A stretch of DNA of 64,000 nucleotides from Oscillospiraceae bacterium (GTDB lineage: Bacteria; Bacillota; Clostridia; Oscillospirales; CAG-272). Positions 45,001-52,376 of this stretch are shown in pieces; positions within the stretch are counted from its first letter, which is position 1, and each line of letters starts with the position of its first letter. The DNA lies in NCBI GenBank assembly GCA_003343845.1, contig QAKK01000039.1, positions 1 to 64,000 on the forward strand, read 5' to 3'. The translations under genes and the position numbers were made by a program. The notes below the pieces were generated by a model. That model saw nothing but the letters and a program-made list of their open reading frames with translations, was not told the origin of the DNA and ran no database searches.

Positions 45001-45643
45001 CTTCGTTCCCATCGCGGCGGAGATCGACGGCAGGATGGTCTTCATCGCGCCCTGCGACGCGACCTATTCCTTCGGGGAGAACACCATCACCTTCACGGAT
45101 ACCGAGGCGCACTGGGCAAAGGATTCCGTGCAGTTCGCAGCGATGCGGGAGATCTTTCGCGGTGTCAGCGCCGCGCGCTTTGACCCCGACGGAAAGATGA
45201 CCCGCGCGATGTTTGTGACAGTGCTTTACCGCTTGGCAGGCTCGCCTGCCGTGGAAGGCACAAGCGGCTTTGCCGATGTGGCGGCGGACGCATGGTATGC
45301 AGATGCGGTCACGTTTGCCAAGCAGAACGGGCTGGTCGCGGGCGTGAGCACGACAAAGTTTGCGCCGGATGACAACATCACGCGCGAGCAGATGGCAACT
45401 CTGCTGCACCGCTTCCTCACCTATGCGGGCTACACGCTGCCCGAGATCGAGCCGAAGACCTTCACCGACGCGGATCGGATCTCGGCGTGGGCAGAGGACG
45501 GCGTGGCTTACGGACAGCTGCACGGGCTGCTCTCGGGTCGCCCGGACGGCAGCTTTGCCCCGCTCGATCTTGCAACGCGTGCGGAGTGCAGCACGCTCTT
45601 TGCGCGGATGATCCCCGCGATCCTGCGCGCAAAAACCAAGTAA
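39053..45643 (+). CDS. Giant SLH-anchored surface protein
   Basis: This 2196-aa protein has a signal peptide (MKKRIVAFLLTLAMLVGLVPQMMLAALA), a long extracellular region of unrecognised beta-rich domains, and an Ig-like segment starting DTLPPRLLLSAPVNGSLF. A divergent InlB B-repeat-like domain follows around residues 1866-1942 (GYRFAGWTLVGA). The end (about 2014-2190) has three SLH motifs: AHWAKDSVQFA, DAWYADAVTFAKQNGLVAG and RISAWAEDGVAYGQLHGL. SLH domains bind pyruvylated wall polymers, so this is a cell-wall-attached protein. GGAGG lies 8-9 nt before the ATG. It is co-oriented with its giant neighbour and with an SLH protease downstream. Confidence 0.9.
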   Translation: MKKRIVAFLLTLAMLVGLVPQMMLAALADELAAAYTLENDFIRVSVSKKNGGFTVATREGDRLKKSDNNKKLLYHDGEYDTSFVTFRVTDAGGDTKDYLFGGKYAGSSAVEVTQAQAGGEIKAVWSVGDLTFTETVALAAAASNENGMISVSLAVENRGAPVSVRARILYDTFLDGRDYGIYQVADTQSNIETITTERVLDGSAYAIPQNFFAVDDPTNIGIAAYSVNPVLPEKVAFGHWNRLAETLYDFTPVPTLDFTDARNEYRTADGAYALYFDLGAVGTGADTSLVTYYGVYAHADVPAADSVAVDLTAPMRLELNKDKTDFVRQSNRGAADFMITVNFTNIDAPGAVDLENVVLAVRTTGNLRSLNDNGEVTAESDFDTVKPMVVPYGAVKVGETVPKPLYFEAKCTDEAAYERVTVGIYDTTQTGGELSDTYKLGEATAYILLPGSDGGVPKVSFASMTPKTVYTEGTRHLFVTLTNSAMLDNTGNWNLSIVSGDGSLRTEVPHENMTVKDGVLDVAITEDIKLPTGGYHLVLEWTDAAVSAGVVPREQQKQTAPALEFAISDNIKYKNDSYGVLAVVETSINNSDRYAIHTFADEEAFEKFKEDTTQYKEILLTFRGEFSKTKTTTDGEGKKRGSYYTAVSKKTLDPDTRTYTVDNRITVNDCMDFEGGTLAVYYESLVEYDSPICVEFDGELYTSVARTSIWKGKAIFTKIEQGTSYSLIPYDKNGNRGDNFIDTPISLVWPSAASIGQTLAGMLFKMAYGQLGTMTVEATEEYEEDGVVKTRKVEKQCGVIAFAAQLDLAFTGAAGEEGAPGTKKDTYFDKLKELWAFYHEGTSLYRYAYDRGRIDRMLDWSNIDEHTEQESSAKAVNASVMVPDVLFGCGVGFVGVHFKVKVGLKNFVSALPEIEGEIEVNTINDWAFGVEGKVALANFTLEAKIAFKSRNNIPVPDELYVFVSGFKPGINVDGLGTVWITGGGGGIKNLYDTIFLTQAVPPLKLVMSVAFNVIQLLECEKATLAVGLTGISVSAGKMSFVGVPALRVIDKMGLALEWYPGIDLKANIVVNLFDIIYGGGYIVLQSPDYKDVFFEMFARAQLRVPNSIPLVGGMQVAGIDLGISTEKIWGALEILFITLGVTYYWGAGSVDFSSGSKASPTFPDLLGCEDVPVCYDAENDRTLYARFGTNTRVIAATGDADGLVLLGAGASVKSDRTRTAHTLNFGMYEDRSGIVQISFDAADETEAAALADRITVGSAAGANDFALICYSGNMEQNNLDVANANLTYDASTKRATLAFTVTDPAQFDKTYFISTPTAADLVLYDVTNPPKLTMVTGSLTGSDLALSFDKKQYDLDSVSFYLTASNDPASLDVGYPLVTLTERSELMQGEATVRLPADIPTGDYYIRAVYSKVDAINGVVFSADKLHIENPHLPAPATIGAAQPSGDLKYSLTVDATTDVNTKGYLVTVYDENGDATDFSGITVERAESGATTFEVGGTYQASDGAGGSMTVGLAAGKRYTIGVTPYNLVADGANEVAVYGAEVRTTPDALPTPVTPTVNFTADAKAVTRITRGYTAAGTQGDIESIVYTQNAFNLTAAASEAVSGTWKLDEGAEVAFADAKDIEIPLADLTEGDHTVTLRGKAADGDGFTASYTFTVDTLPPRLLLSAPVNGSLFGKDGGLTITGVTDAGARLTVTSDGAAVLTDVAIEDADSFDPATGVFAVTADLPDPNGAAQRKITITLTDDVGNAETKTVTVTHGALADLADVAILVGDATPADGNIPVTVAGAKQALSLLGITSDGMRFVLPADLVTFDLHTVAGDASVTDGGAFEASLGARGIVTGKYAVADGAYRTATLTFGANAEHLVSVSATLGGSVTGGGTYASGAEVTLTATPDAGYRFAGWTLVGATVADKMQSTIRFTMPDTGNVTAKATFTAIGGSGSGTKRETSVTAKAGELVRVTIPAGKNADGYLPYYNADGVRIFVPIAAEIDGRMVFIAPCDATYSFGENTITFTDTEAHWAKDSVQFAAMREIFRGVSAARFDPDGKMTRAMFVTVLYRLAGSPAVEGTSGFADVAADAWYADAVTFAKQNGLVAGVSTTKFAPDDNITREQMATLLHRFLTYAGYTLPEIEPKTFTDADRISAWAEDGVAYGQLHGLLSGRPDGSFAPLDLATRAECSTLFARMIPAILRAKTK

Positions 45644-45649
45644 GAACCA

Positions 45650-45704
45650 TTTCCTGCGGCGCTGCCGCAGGAAAGCAGCCGGACGCCCACCGGGCGCCCG
45701 GCTG
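45650..45704 (+). promoter_or_regulatory. Two consecutive hairpins between the SLH protein and the SLH protease
   Basis: TTTCCTGCGGC-GCT-GCCGCAGGAAA (45650-45674, perfect 11 bp) is followed by CAGCCGG...CCGGCTG (45676-45704) with an inner CGCCC / GGGCG and one mismatch. There is no T-tract, so mRNA stabilisation or partial termination is more likely than full termination. Confidence 0.5.
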
Positions 45705-45733
45705 TACGCATTTCACGTTAAAGGAAAACAGAC

Positions 45734-47062
45734 ATGCGAAAGTATTATTTTGCGGCGGTGATCCTCTGCCTTGTAGGACTCCTGCTGCCCGCCGCGGCGG
45801 CAGAGCCGGTGCGCGTCGCCTTCATCGACAGCGGCGTCTCGACAAAGCACCTGGATGCCGCGCGCGTCGAGGCGGGGGAAAATCTCATTTTCCCCGCGCG
45901 GGACACGGAGGATCGCGTCGGGCACGGCACCGCCACGGCGGGGATCCTGCTCGGCTCGGCGGAGCTGGGCATTCCGGCGCTCGCGGCAGATGCGGTCGTC
46001 GTGCCGCTCGTGTGCTATGACACCTATCCCACCGGCGTGGCGGCGCGCGGCGACGCAGCGCTGATGGCGGATGCCATCCGCCGCGCCGTGGACGTCTACG
46101 GCTGCCGCATTATCAACATCAGCATGGGCATTGCCGCGCCCGATCCCGCTCTTGCCGCCGCCGTGGACTATGCGGAGGAGATGGGCGTGCTGATCGTTTC
46201 CGCCGTCGGCAATGACTATGCCGAGTCGCCGGACACCGCCTATTATCCAGCCGCCTATGACAGCGTGGTCGGGGTCGGCGCCTATGACGGCGCGGGTGCT
46301 GCGGCATTCTCGGGGCGCATCGGCGTCTCGGTGGTCGCCCCGGGCGTGAACATCGCTGCGGTGACCAACCGCAATGAGGCAAAGGCGGTGCTGCGGAGCG
46401 GCACATCCTATGCCTGCGCCTATGTCAGCGGCGTCTGCGCCGATATGCTCGCCGCCGACCCGTCGCTCTGTGCGGCGGGGCTGCGCGCTGCGCTGTATGC
46501 GGCGGCGCGCGATGTCGGCGAGCCGGGCTTTGATGCGGCATGCGGGTATGGATTGGTCTCGGCGGCGGACGGCTTTGTCGATGTGCACCCGGAGGACTGG
46601 TTTTATGACAGTGTGCTGACGCTTTCGGCGCGCGGCATCATGACCGGCGTGTCGCACACGGTGTTTGACCCGGACGGCGAAATGACGTATGCCGGCTTTC
46701 TGACGCTGCTCTGGCGCGCCTGCGGCGCACCCGGCGACGCTGCCGCCGTCTGGTCGGCGGAGACGGGCGTGTCTCTCGCGGATGCGGCGGATGCGCTCGC
46801 CGCACCGGTTTCGCGGGAGAATGCCGCCGTTCTGCTTTGGCGGTATGCCGCCTATCTCGGGATGGATCGGTATCGTCGCGCGCCCGCCGATGCCTTTGCC
46901 GACAGCGCCGCATTCTCCATGGAAGCGGTTGTGCCGATCGCCTGGGCGGCGGCAAACGGCATTTTCCGCGGCACGGCGGCGCGCACCTTCGCGCCGCGCG
47001 CCGCGCTCACCCGCGCGCAGGCGGCAACGCTGCTCACCCGCCTTGCCGCCGCAGCCGGGTGA
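45734..47062 (+). CDS. Secreted subtilisin-like serine protease with SLH anchor
   Basis: This 442-aa protein has a signal peptide (residues 1-23), an S8 catalytic domain with Asp32 (VAFIDSG), His64 (RVGHGTATAG), the oxyanion Asn160 (VSAVGND) and Ser225 (SGTSYACAYVSG). No pro-domain separates the signal from the catalytic domain, which is unusual. The C-terminal part (about 285-442) has SLH-like motifs (EDWFYDSVLTLSARGIMTG, AAANGIFRG, LTRAQAATLLTRLA), the middle one degenerate. It is likely held at the wall beside the two giant proteins and could process them; this is inference from position and anchor type. Confidence 0.9.
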   Translation: MRKYYFAAVILCLVGLLLPAAAAEPVRVAFIDSGVSTKHLDAARVEAGENLIFPARDTEDRVGHGTATAGILLGSAELGIPALAADAVVVPLVCYDTYPTGVAARGDAALMADAIRRAVDVYGCRIINISMGIAAPDPALAAAVDYAEEMGVLIVSAVGNDYAESPDTAYYPAAYDSVVGVGAYDGAGAAAFSGRIGVSVVAPGVNIAAVTNRNEAKAVLRSGTSYACAYVSGVCADMLAADPSLCAAGLRAALYAAARDVGEPGFDAACGYGLVSAADGFVDVHPEDWFYDSVLTLSARGIMTGVSHTVFDPDGEMTYAGFLTLLWRACGAPGDAAAVWSAETGVSLADAADALAAPVSRENAAVLLWRYAAYLGMDRYRRAPADAFADSAAFSMEAVVPIAWAAANGIFRGTAARTFAPRAALTRAQAATLLTRLAAAAG

Positions 47063-47080
47063 TCGTATCGGGAGAAATAC

Positions 47081-47374
47081 ATGTACAAATACAAAGACCC
47101 TTATCAGCTGGACTTCCGGCATGTGCAGACTTACGGTGAAGTGCACAAAATCATCAGAGTGGCGATGGATTTTCCCGATTATTACGGCGAAAACTGGGAT
47201 GCATTCTGGGATTGCCTGACCGATATGACAGGCAGACCTTTGCATGTGCAGATTGCAGGGCTGGATGTTTTGCAAAGAAAATTTCCGGAGGCGTGCGCGC
47301 AGATGCTGGAGGCTCTGCGCGACCTTCGGCAGCAGTACGGCGGCGATATTTCCGTTGAAATCCTTGCGCCCTGA
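47081..47374 (+). CDS. Barstar-family protein (ribonuclease-inhibitor-like)
   Basis: This 97-aa protein fits barstar: DFRHVQTYGEVHKII, then DFPDYYGENWDAFWDCLTDM, the family core with helix residues that plug the barnase active site, and a C-terminal strand. No barnase-type nuclease is encoded nearby, so it is an orphan. It may protect against a foreign or contact-delivered RNase or inhibit an unlinked one. It follows the protease gene by 18 nt and GGGAGA precedes its ATG, so it may be co-transcribed with the surface module. Confidence 0.85.
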   Translation: MYKYKDPYQLDFRHVQTYGEVHKIIRVAMDFPDYYGENWDAFWDCLTDMTGRPLHVQIAGLDVLQRKFPEACAQMLEALRDLRQQYGGDISVEILAP

Positions 47375-47384
47375 ACCTGATAAG

Positions 47385-47418
47385 AAAAATCGCACTTGCT
47401 TTTGCAAGTGCGATTTTT
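47385..47418. terminator. Bidirectional terminator after barstar
   Basis: Perfect 15-bp stem AAAAATCGCACTTGC / GCAAGTGCGATTTTT with loop TTTT, between the barstar gene and the converging small gene. Confidence 0.92.
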
Positions 47419-47428
47419 ATATATTTTT

Positions 47429-47788
47429 TCACCCGAGCAGGTCCTGTTTGCGGGAGAGGATGGCGGCGCAGGCGGTGCAGGCGGGGCAATCGCAGTACTT
47501 TGCGCCGGATGCGGCAAGCGCGTCGGCATGGGCGGCAAAGGCTTTTACGCCCTCCGCGCCGAAGATGCCTGCGGCGGCGTCCGAATGGGCAAAGGCGACA
47601 AGCCCGTCGATCGGCTCGATGTCCTCTTCGGCTTCGCGCACAAGCGCTTTTGCCGCGGCGGTTTCGTCTGCCGTGCCGAGCGCGGCGAGGAAGCGGTTGG
47701 CTGCTTCTTTCGCCTCGGCGCATGCCGAGGATGCGGCGGCGAGGTCGCCGGCTTTTTCTTTCAGGAATGTACGGAGTTCTTCAGTCAT
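47429..47788 (-). CDS. Conserved small protein with CDCPACTAC motif, unknown function
   Basis: This 119-aa protein is helical and Ala-rich with no signal, ending in KYCDCPACTACAAILSRKQDLLG. The four cysteines could bind a metal. Similar proteins of this size, with the same CDCPAC ending, occur in Clostridia and are sometimes annotated as Hsp90-related without obvious reason; that is recollection, not a search. It lies 30 nt downstream of the exonuclease-acetyltransferase gene on the same strand and is probably its operon partner. The ATG at 47797 abuts the Shine-Dalgarno site, so 47788 is preferred. Confidence 0.75.
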   Translation of the reverse strand: MTEELRTFLKEKAGDLAAASSACAEAKEAANRFLAALGTADETAAAKALVREAEEDIEPIDGLVAFAHSDAAAGIFGAEGVKAFAAHADALAASGAKYCDCPACTACAAILSRKQDLLG

Positions 47789-47818
47789 AACAATCATCCT
47801 TTCGGTTTTATTTTCGGG

Positions 47819-49498
47819 TCAGAGATCGACCTTCAGATCTTTGTGGTAGTAGATTTTGTCGTGCTCGCCGATCTCGCGGAGCACGCGGGCTGGATTGCCG
47901 ACGGCGACCACGTTTGCAGGCAGATTCTTGGTCACCACAGCACCCGCGCCGACGACGGTGTTGTCGCCGATCGTCACGCCGGGCAGGACGATGGCGCCCG
48001 CGCCCAGCCACACGTTGTTGCCGATCGTCACCGGCAGGTTGTATTGCAGGGCGGCGCGGCGCATTTCAGGGTCGATGGGGTGTGCCGCCGTGGCGATCAC
48101 CACGTTCGGCGCGCACATGCAGCCGTCTCCGATGCGAATGTCGGCGTCGTCCACCAGCGTCAGGTTGAAGTTGGCGTAGAAATCGCGCCCGATGTGCACA
48201 TGTCTGCCGCCGAAATTGGCGTGGAACGGCGGCTCGATGTAGGCGTTCTCGCCGATCTCGGCGAACATCTCGCGCAGCAGAGCGGCGCGCTTTTCGGTTT
48301 CACCCGGGCGGGTCGCGTTGTAGTCGTACACCGTCTCGAGATAGCCTGCCTGCTCGTCCATGATCGACGGGTCGGACGGGTAATAGATGCGCCCGCTCTC
48401 CATGCGTGCGCGCGCTTCCTCGGTGGACATGGCAAAGCGGTTTTCGGGCGCGACAGGCGCTGCGGCGGTCACAGCAACTTCGGCGGGCGCGACATCGGCA
48501 GCCTTTTCGGCGTCGGCTTGCTTTGCCGCCTCGCGGGCGGCGGCGCGTTCGGCTGCCTTCTGCTTTTTGCGCTCGCGCATCCGTTCCTTGAAGGCGGTCT
48601 TGCGCGCCTCGGCTTTTTCCGCTGCCGCGCCGTAATGCTCGTCGGCATGGTCGGTTCCTTTGTAGAGCGTGCGCAGAGCGTATACCGTCGTTTTGTCCGG
48701 CATGCGGAAGCGCATCCGCCCGACAAACGCGCCGTCGGTGTCGCAGTGGGCGACCGTGATGTAGGAGCCGCCGCCCTTGGCGACCCATTTCTCGGTTTGC
48801 AGCACCGCGCCGCAGGTCGGGCAGCGGGGCAGGGTCAGCTCCGTGTCCGCAAAGGCATCGCGCTTGCTTTTGTACGGTCCGAACCGACCGTTTTCGACCG
48901 GGTGCTCCCAAAGCGTGCCGGGGTCACCGCCGTAATCCGACAGCCCCGCGCCGAGGTCGAGGTGCGCGGCGACCAGTGCCGTGTGGTAGGCGTCGTGCAG
49001 GGCATCGTGCGCCTCAAATTCAGGCGCGATGCCGTAGTATTCCATCGCGTAGGCAAGCGAACGCTGCCCTTTGCCGCCGTCGGTCTGCGCGTTGAACACG
49101 GTCTGTAAATTGTAGAAGTCGGCGCAAAGCGAGGTGTCCAGTCCCCACGCGGTCATGTTCTGCTTCAGCATCGGGATGTCGTCGTAGCCCCAGGTGAGCA
49201 GGATGGGATGTTCGCCGCAGAAGGTGGCAAACGCCGCGCAGACCTCGGGAAAGTCCGGCGCGTCCGCCAGCATCTCCTTGGTGATGCCGGTCAGCTCCCG
49301 CACGCGGCGGTTGAGCCGCTTGTAGAAGCGCGGGTGCACGCACATTGAAAAGCTGTCCGCCACGCTGCCGTCGGGCGCAAGGCGCACCGCGCCGATCTGC
49401 ATGATCTCGCCCGAAAGGCGCACGCCGTTTGCACCCCGCTGGGGCTGATCGGCGCACGCGGGCTGATTCCATTCCATGTCGAATACGATATAAGCCAT
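47819..49498 (-). CDS. DEDDh 3'-5' exonuclease fused to a maltose-O-acetyltransferase-type enzyme
   Basis: One 559-aa frame joins two unrelated enzymes. Residues 1-190 are a DnaQ/KapD-like exonuclease: Asp7 and Glu9 in FDMEWNQ, Asp106/Asp107, and His164...Asp169 in HDALHDAYH. Residues 226-252 contain CPTCG and a further Cys, like a small metal ribbon. Residues about 291-355 are a Lys/Arg/Ala/Glu-rich linker. Residues 357-559 are a complete left-handed beta-helix acetyltransferase starting MSTEEARARMESGRIYYPSD, with His473 in AAHPIDP and hexapeptide repeats (IGNNVWLGAGAIVLPGVTIG). No ribosome-binding site precedes Met357, and no stop or frameshift separates the parts. CGGAG precedes the ATG at 49498. 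Confidence 0.9.
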   Translation of the reverse strand: MAYIVFDMEWNQPACADQPQRGANGVRLSGEIMQIGAVRLAPDGSVADSFSMCVHPRFYKRLNRRVRELTGITKEMLADAPDFPEVCAAFATFCGEHPILLTWGYDDIPMLKQNMTAWGLDTSLCADFYNLQTVFNAQTDGGKGQRSLAYAMEYYGIAPEFEAHDALHDAYHTALVAAHLDLGAGLSDYGGDPGTLWEHPVENGRFGPYKSKRDAFADTELTLPRCPTCGAVLQTEKWVAKGGGSYITVAHCDTDGAFVGRMRFRMPDKTTVYALRTLYKGTDHADEHYGAAAEKAEARKTAFKERMRERKKQKAAERAAAREAAKQADAEKAADVAPAEVAVTAAAPVAPENRFAMSTEEARARMESGRIYYPSDPSIMDEQAGYLETVYDYNATRPGETEKRAALLREMFAEIGENAYIEPPFHANFGGRHVHIGRDFYANFNLTLVDDADIRIGDGCMCAPNVVIATAAHPIDPEMRRAALQYNLPVTIGNNVWLGAGAIVLPGVTIGDNTVVGAGAVVTKNLPANVVAVGNPARVLREIGEHDKIYYHKDLKVDL

Positions 49499-49531
49499 AA
49501 AAACTCCGATTCATTTAATCAATCACCATTT

Positions 49532-49560
49532 AATATACCACATCTGTCCGCCGATTTCCA
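49532..49560 (-). promoter_or_regulatory. Probable promoter of the exonuclease-acetyltransferase gene
   Basis: On the minus strand TGGAAA (49560-49555), a 17-nt spacer and TATATT (49537-49532), 33 nt before the ATG. The -35 is weak. Confidence 0.5.
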
Positions 49561-49634
49561 CCCCTATTTTAATCATTGTACCCATCGGCTCGGCATAGAA
49601 TGCTGTAGCGGGACATTTCCCAAAGGAGAAAACG

Positions 49635-51191
49635 ATGGAGCGGGCAAAACGGTATCTTGTCAATGCACTCATCCTCAGCGGCTGCACCTTGCTGATGCGC
49701 ACGGTGGGCGTTGCGTTCAATGCCTTCTGCGTGGATCGCGTGGGCGCGGAGGGTATGGGTCTTTTTTCGCTGGTCATGAGCGTCTACACCTTCGCCGTGA
49801 CCTTTGCCACCTCGGGCGTCAACCTTGCCGCCACACGACTCGTCGCTCTGCACGTCGGGCGCGGCGAGGGGAACAGCGCAAGGAGCGCCATGCGCAGCTG
49901 CCTTCTGTATGCGGCGGCGTTCGGCACGGCGGCGACCGTCGGGCTTTTTTTCTTTGCGAAGCCCTGCGCCGTGCACTTCCTGCACGAGCCGCGCGCCGCA
50001 TTGTCGCTGCGCGGCGTGTCGCTCTCGCTCCTGCCGCTTTCGCTCTGCTCCGCGTTCTGCGGGTACTTTGCCGCGGTGCGCCGCGTGTACAAGAACGCGG
50101 TGTCGCAGGTCATCGAGCAGGCGGTGAAGATCGCCGCCTGCGCCTTTCTCCTCGCCGTCCTTGTGCCGCGCGGCGTAGAATATGCCTGCCTTGCGCTGGT
50201 GCTGGGCGGCGCGATCAGCGAGATCGCGTCCTTTCTGTTGCAGATCGTCTCCTATGTGCGGGACAAACGCACGCTAACGGGCGTCGGCGCGCCCGTGCCC
50301 TTTTGCGAGGTGGCGCGGATCTCGCTGCCGGTGGCGCTCTCCGCCTATGTGCGCTCGGGGCTTGTCACGGTCGAACATGTGCTGATCCCGGTGGGGCTTG
50401 CCGCCTTCGGCGATGCAAACGCGCTTGCCACCTACGGTGTCATCAGCGCGGTCGCCCTGCCTGTTGTGCTCTATCCCACGGCGTTTGTCGGCGCGTTTTC
50501 GTCGCTCATCATCCCCGAGGTGACCGAATTTGATGCGAAGGAGAACCGCCGCGAGGTCGCCTATGTCACGGCGCGCGCCTTCTCGGTCACGCTGTTTTGC
50601 TCGATACTCGCCGCCGGCTTCTTCGGCGCTTTTGCGGCGGACATCTGCCGCGTGGTTTACGGCGACACCGCCGCTGCGGACTATCTGCGCATGCTTTCGC
50701 CGCTGATGCCCGTGATGTTTCTCGACACGGTGACCGACTCCATCTTAAAAGGGCTCGGCAAGCAGTTCTATACCATGTGCGTCAACATTGCTGATGCGGC
50801 GATCAGCGTCCTGCTCGTCGCCTTTCTCGTGCCGAAGATGGGGATCGTCGGCTATATCGTCGTCATCTATGTTTCGGAGTGCATCAACACGCTGTTCAGC
50901 ATCGGCAAGCTCTGCGTGTGCGTGGACTTCCGTGCCCGCCCGTACAAGTGGGTGCTTTCCCCGCTGGCAGCGGCGGTCGGTGCGTCGCGCATCGCCGTGC
51001 TGTTGCTCTCGCGCCTCGGGCTTGCCGCCTCGTGGGGGGAGCTGTGCCTCGCCTTTGCGCTCTTCGCCGCGCTCTACACCGCGCTTTGCGCGCTGCTCGG
51101 CGCGCTCGGGCGCGAGGAGCTTTGCTGGCTCAAAAATATTTTCCGAAAAGAGCGAAAACCGTCTTTCAAAACCGGCTCGACTATGCTATAA
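49635..51191 (+). CDS. SpoVB-like polysaccharide flippase (MOP/MATE superfamily)
   Basis: This 518-aa integral membrane protein has about 14 hydrophobic segments. The N-terminal AKRYLVNALILSGCTLLMRTVGVAFNAF and GAEGMGLFSLVMSVYTF match the stage V sporulation protein B/PST family, which flips lipid-linked cell-wall or polysaccharide precursors. Whether it serves spore cortex or vegetative envelope is not shown. AAAGGAG lies 8 nt before the ATG. Its stop codon overlaps the promoter of the next gene. Confidence 0.88.
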   Translation: MERAKRYLVNALILSGCTLLMRTVGVAFNAFCVDRVGAEGMGLFSLVMSVYTFAVTFATSGVNLAATRLVALHVGRGEGNSARSAMRSCLLYAAAFGTAATVGLFFFAKPCAVHFLHEPRAALSLRGVSLSLLPLSLCSAFCGYFAAVRRVYKNAVSQVIEQAVKIAACAFLLAVLVPRGVEYACLALVLGGAISEIASFLLQIVSYVRDKRTLTGVGAPVPFCEVARISLPVALSAYVRSGLVTVEHVLIPVGLAAFGDANALATYGVISAVALPVVLYPTAFVGAFSSLIIPEVTEFDAKENRREVAYVTARAFSVTLFCSILAAGFFGAFAADICRVVYGDTAAADYLRMLSPLMPVMFLDTVTDSILKGLGKQFYTMCVNIADAAISVLLVAFLVPKMGIVGYIVVIYVSECINTLFSIGKLCVCVDFRARPYKWVLSPLAAAVGASRIAVLLLSRLGLAASWGELCLAFALFAALYTALCALLGALGREELCWLKNIFRKERKPSFKTGSTML

Positions 51192-51192
51192 T
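51165..51192 (+). promoter_or_regulatory. Promoter of the SbcD/YhaO-YhaN pair
   Basis: TTCAAA (51165-51170), a 16-nt spacer and TATAAT (51187-51192), inside the last codons of the flippase gene. Confidence 0.6.
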
Positions 51193-51236
51193 TAAATATT
51201 AGATTAAGGAAAGTTCGTGTGGAAAGAGAAAGTGCC

Positions 51237-52367
51237 ATGAAAGACAAGATCCGCATTCTGCATATGGGCGACGTGCATCTGGACTCGCCCTTTTCCGCGC
51301 TCGGCGTGGATAAGAGCGAGAGCCGCCGCCGCGAGCTGCGCGGGACGTTCACCTCGATCCTGTATCTTGCCAAGGAGAAGAATATCGACCTTGTGCTGAT
51401 CTCGGGCGACCTGTTTGACGACGGGTATGCCACCGGCGAGACGGTGGAACTTCTGTGCAGCCAGTTTGCCGCGCTGCCCGACTGCCGCTTTGTGATCGCG
51501 CCCGGCAACCACGATCCCTACACGCGCGGCAGCGTTTGGACGAGCGGCAAGCTGCCGAAAAACGTCTGTGTGTTCTCGAGTGAGACGCTTCAGCGCTTTG
51601 TTTTTGAGGATCTGAACACCGAGGTCTACGGCTGGGCGTTCTGCGCGGACACGCTTGCGGTCAGCCCGCTTGCGGGCAAGACTGCGGATGACAACGGGCG
51701 GCTGCACCTCGTGTGCGGGCACTGCGACATGGCGTCGCCCATTTCGAAGTACTGCCCCGTCACGCGCGAGGATGTGCTGAAGTTCGGCGCGCAGTATAAC
51801 GGCTTTTCGCACATTCACAAGACCCCGGAGGTCGTCACCGAGGGCGGCGTCACCTACAGCTATTCCGGCTTTGTCGAGGGGCGCGGCTTTGACGAGTGCG
51901 GCTACGGCGGCATCAACTATATCGAGGCGGAGACCGCGGGCAGCCATGCCGTCACGGTGCGCCGCATCAAGACGGCGCGCCGCCGCTATATGTGGGAGAC
52001 GGTGGACGTCTCGGGCGCGGGAAACCTTTCCGATGTGGCGGAGAAGATCGATCTGCGCATCAAAGAGAAGAAATACACCGACGACACGCTGCTGCGCGTG
52101 ACGCTGACCGGCGCGGTCTCGCCCGGACTTGAGAACACCGCACGGCTGGAAAGCGCGGTGCGCGGGCTGTACATGCTCGAAGTGGACGACCGGACAAGCC
52201 CCACCTTTGACGGCGGTGTGCTGGAAAACGATATGACCATGCGCGGCGAGCTCTATCGGGAGCTCTATCCGATGCTGTCGGGCGGCACGCCCGAGGAGCG
52301 GGCGACCGCCGCGGCGGCGCTGCGGCTGGGACTTGCGGCGCTGGAAGGCCGCAATGTGAGCGAGTGA
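51237..52367 (+). CDS. SbcD/YhaO-like DNA repair exonuclease (metallophosphoesterase)
   Basis: This 376-aa Mn2+-dependent nuclease subunit has the calcineurin-type motifs in order: MGDVHLDSPF, SGDLFDDG, PGNHDPY, CGHCD and FSHIHK. The C-terminal third is the capping/coupling region to the ATPase encoded 9 nt downstream. Together they resemble the YhaO-YhaN pair of Firmicutes, an Mre11-Rad50-like complex. A GTG at 51219 with AAGGA 8 nt upstream is an alternative start that adds six residues. Confidence 0.9.
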   Translation: MKDKIRILHMGDVHLDSPFSALGVDKSESRRRELRGTFTSILYLAKEKNIDLVLISGDLFDDGYATGETVELLCSQFAALPDCRFVIAPGNHDPYTRGSVWTSGKLPKNVCVFSSETLQRFVFEDLNTEVYGWAFCADTLAVSPLAGKTADDNGRLHLVCGHCDMASPISKYCPVTREDVLKFGAQYNGFSHIHKTPEVVTEGGVTYSYSGFVEGRGFDECGYGGINYIEAETAGSHAVTVRRIKTARRRYMWETVDVSGAGNLSDVAEKIDLRIKEKKYTDDTLLRVTLTGAVSPGLENTARLESAVRGLYMLEVDDRTSPTFDGGVLENDMTMRGELYRELYPMLSGGTPEERATAAAALRLGLAALEGRNVSE

Positions 52368-52376
52368 GGGACGACG

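Noticed and set aside
42152..45523. A 1123-codon open frame on the minus strand inside the SLH protein gene
   Set aside because: Shadow of the SLH gene; its composition is biased and it has no domain or ribosome-binding site.
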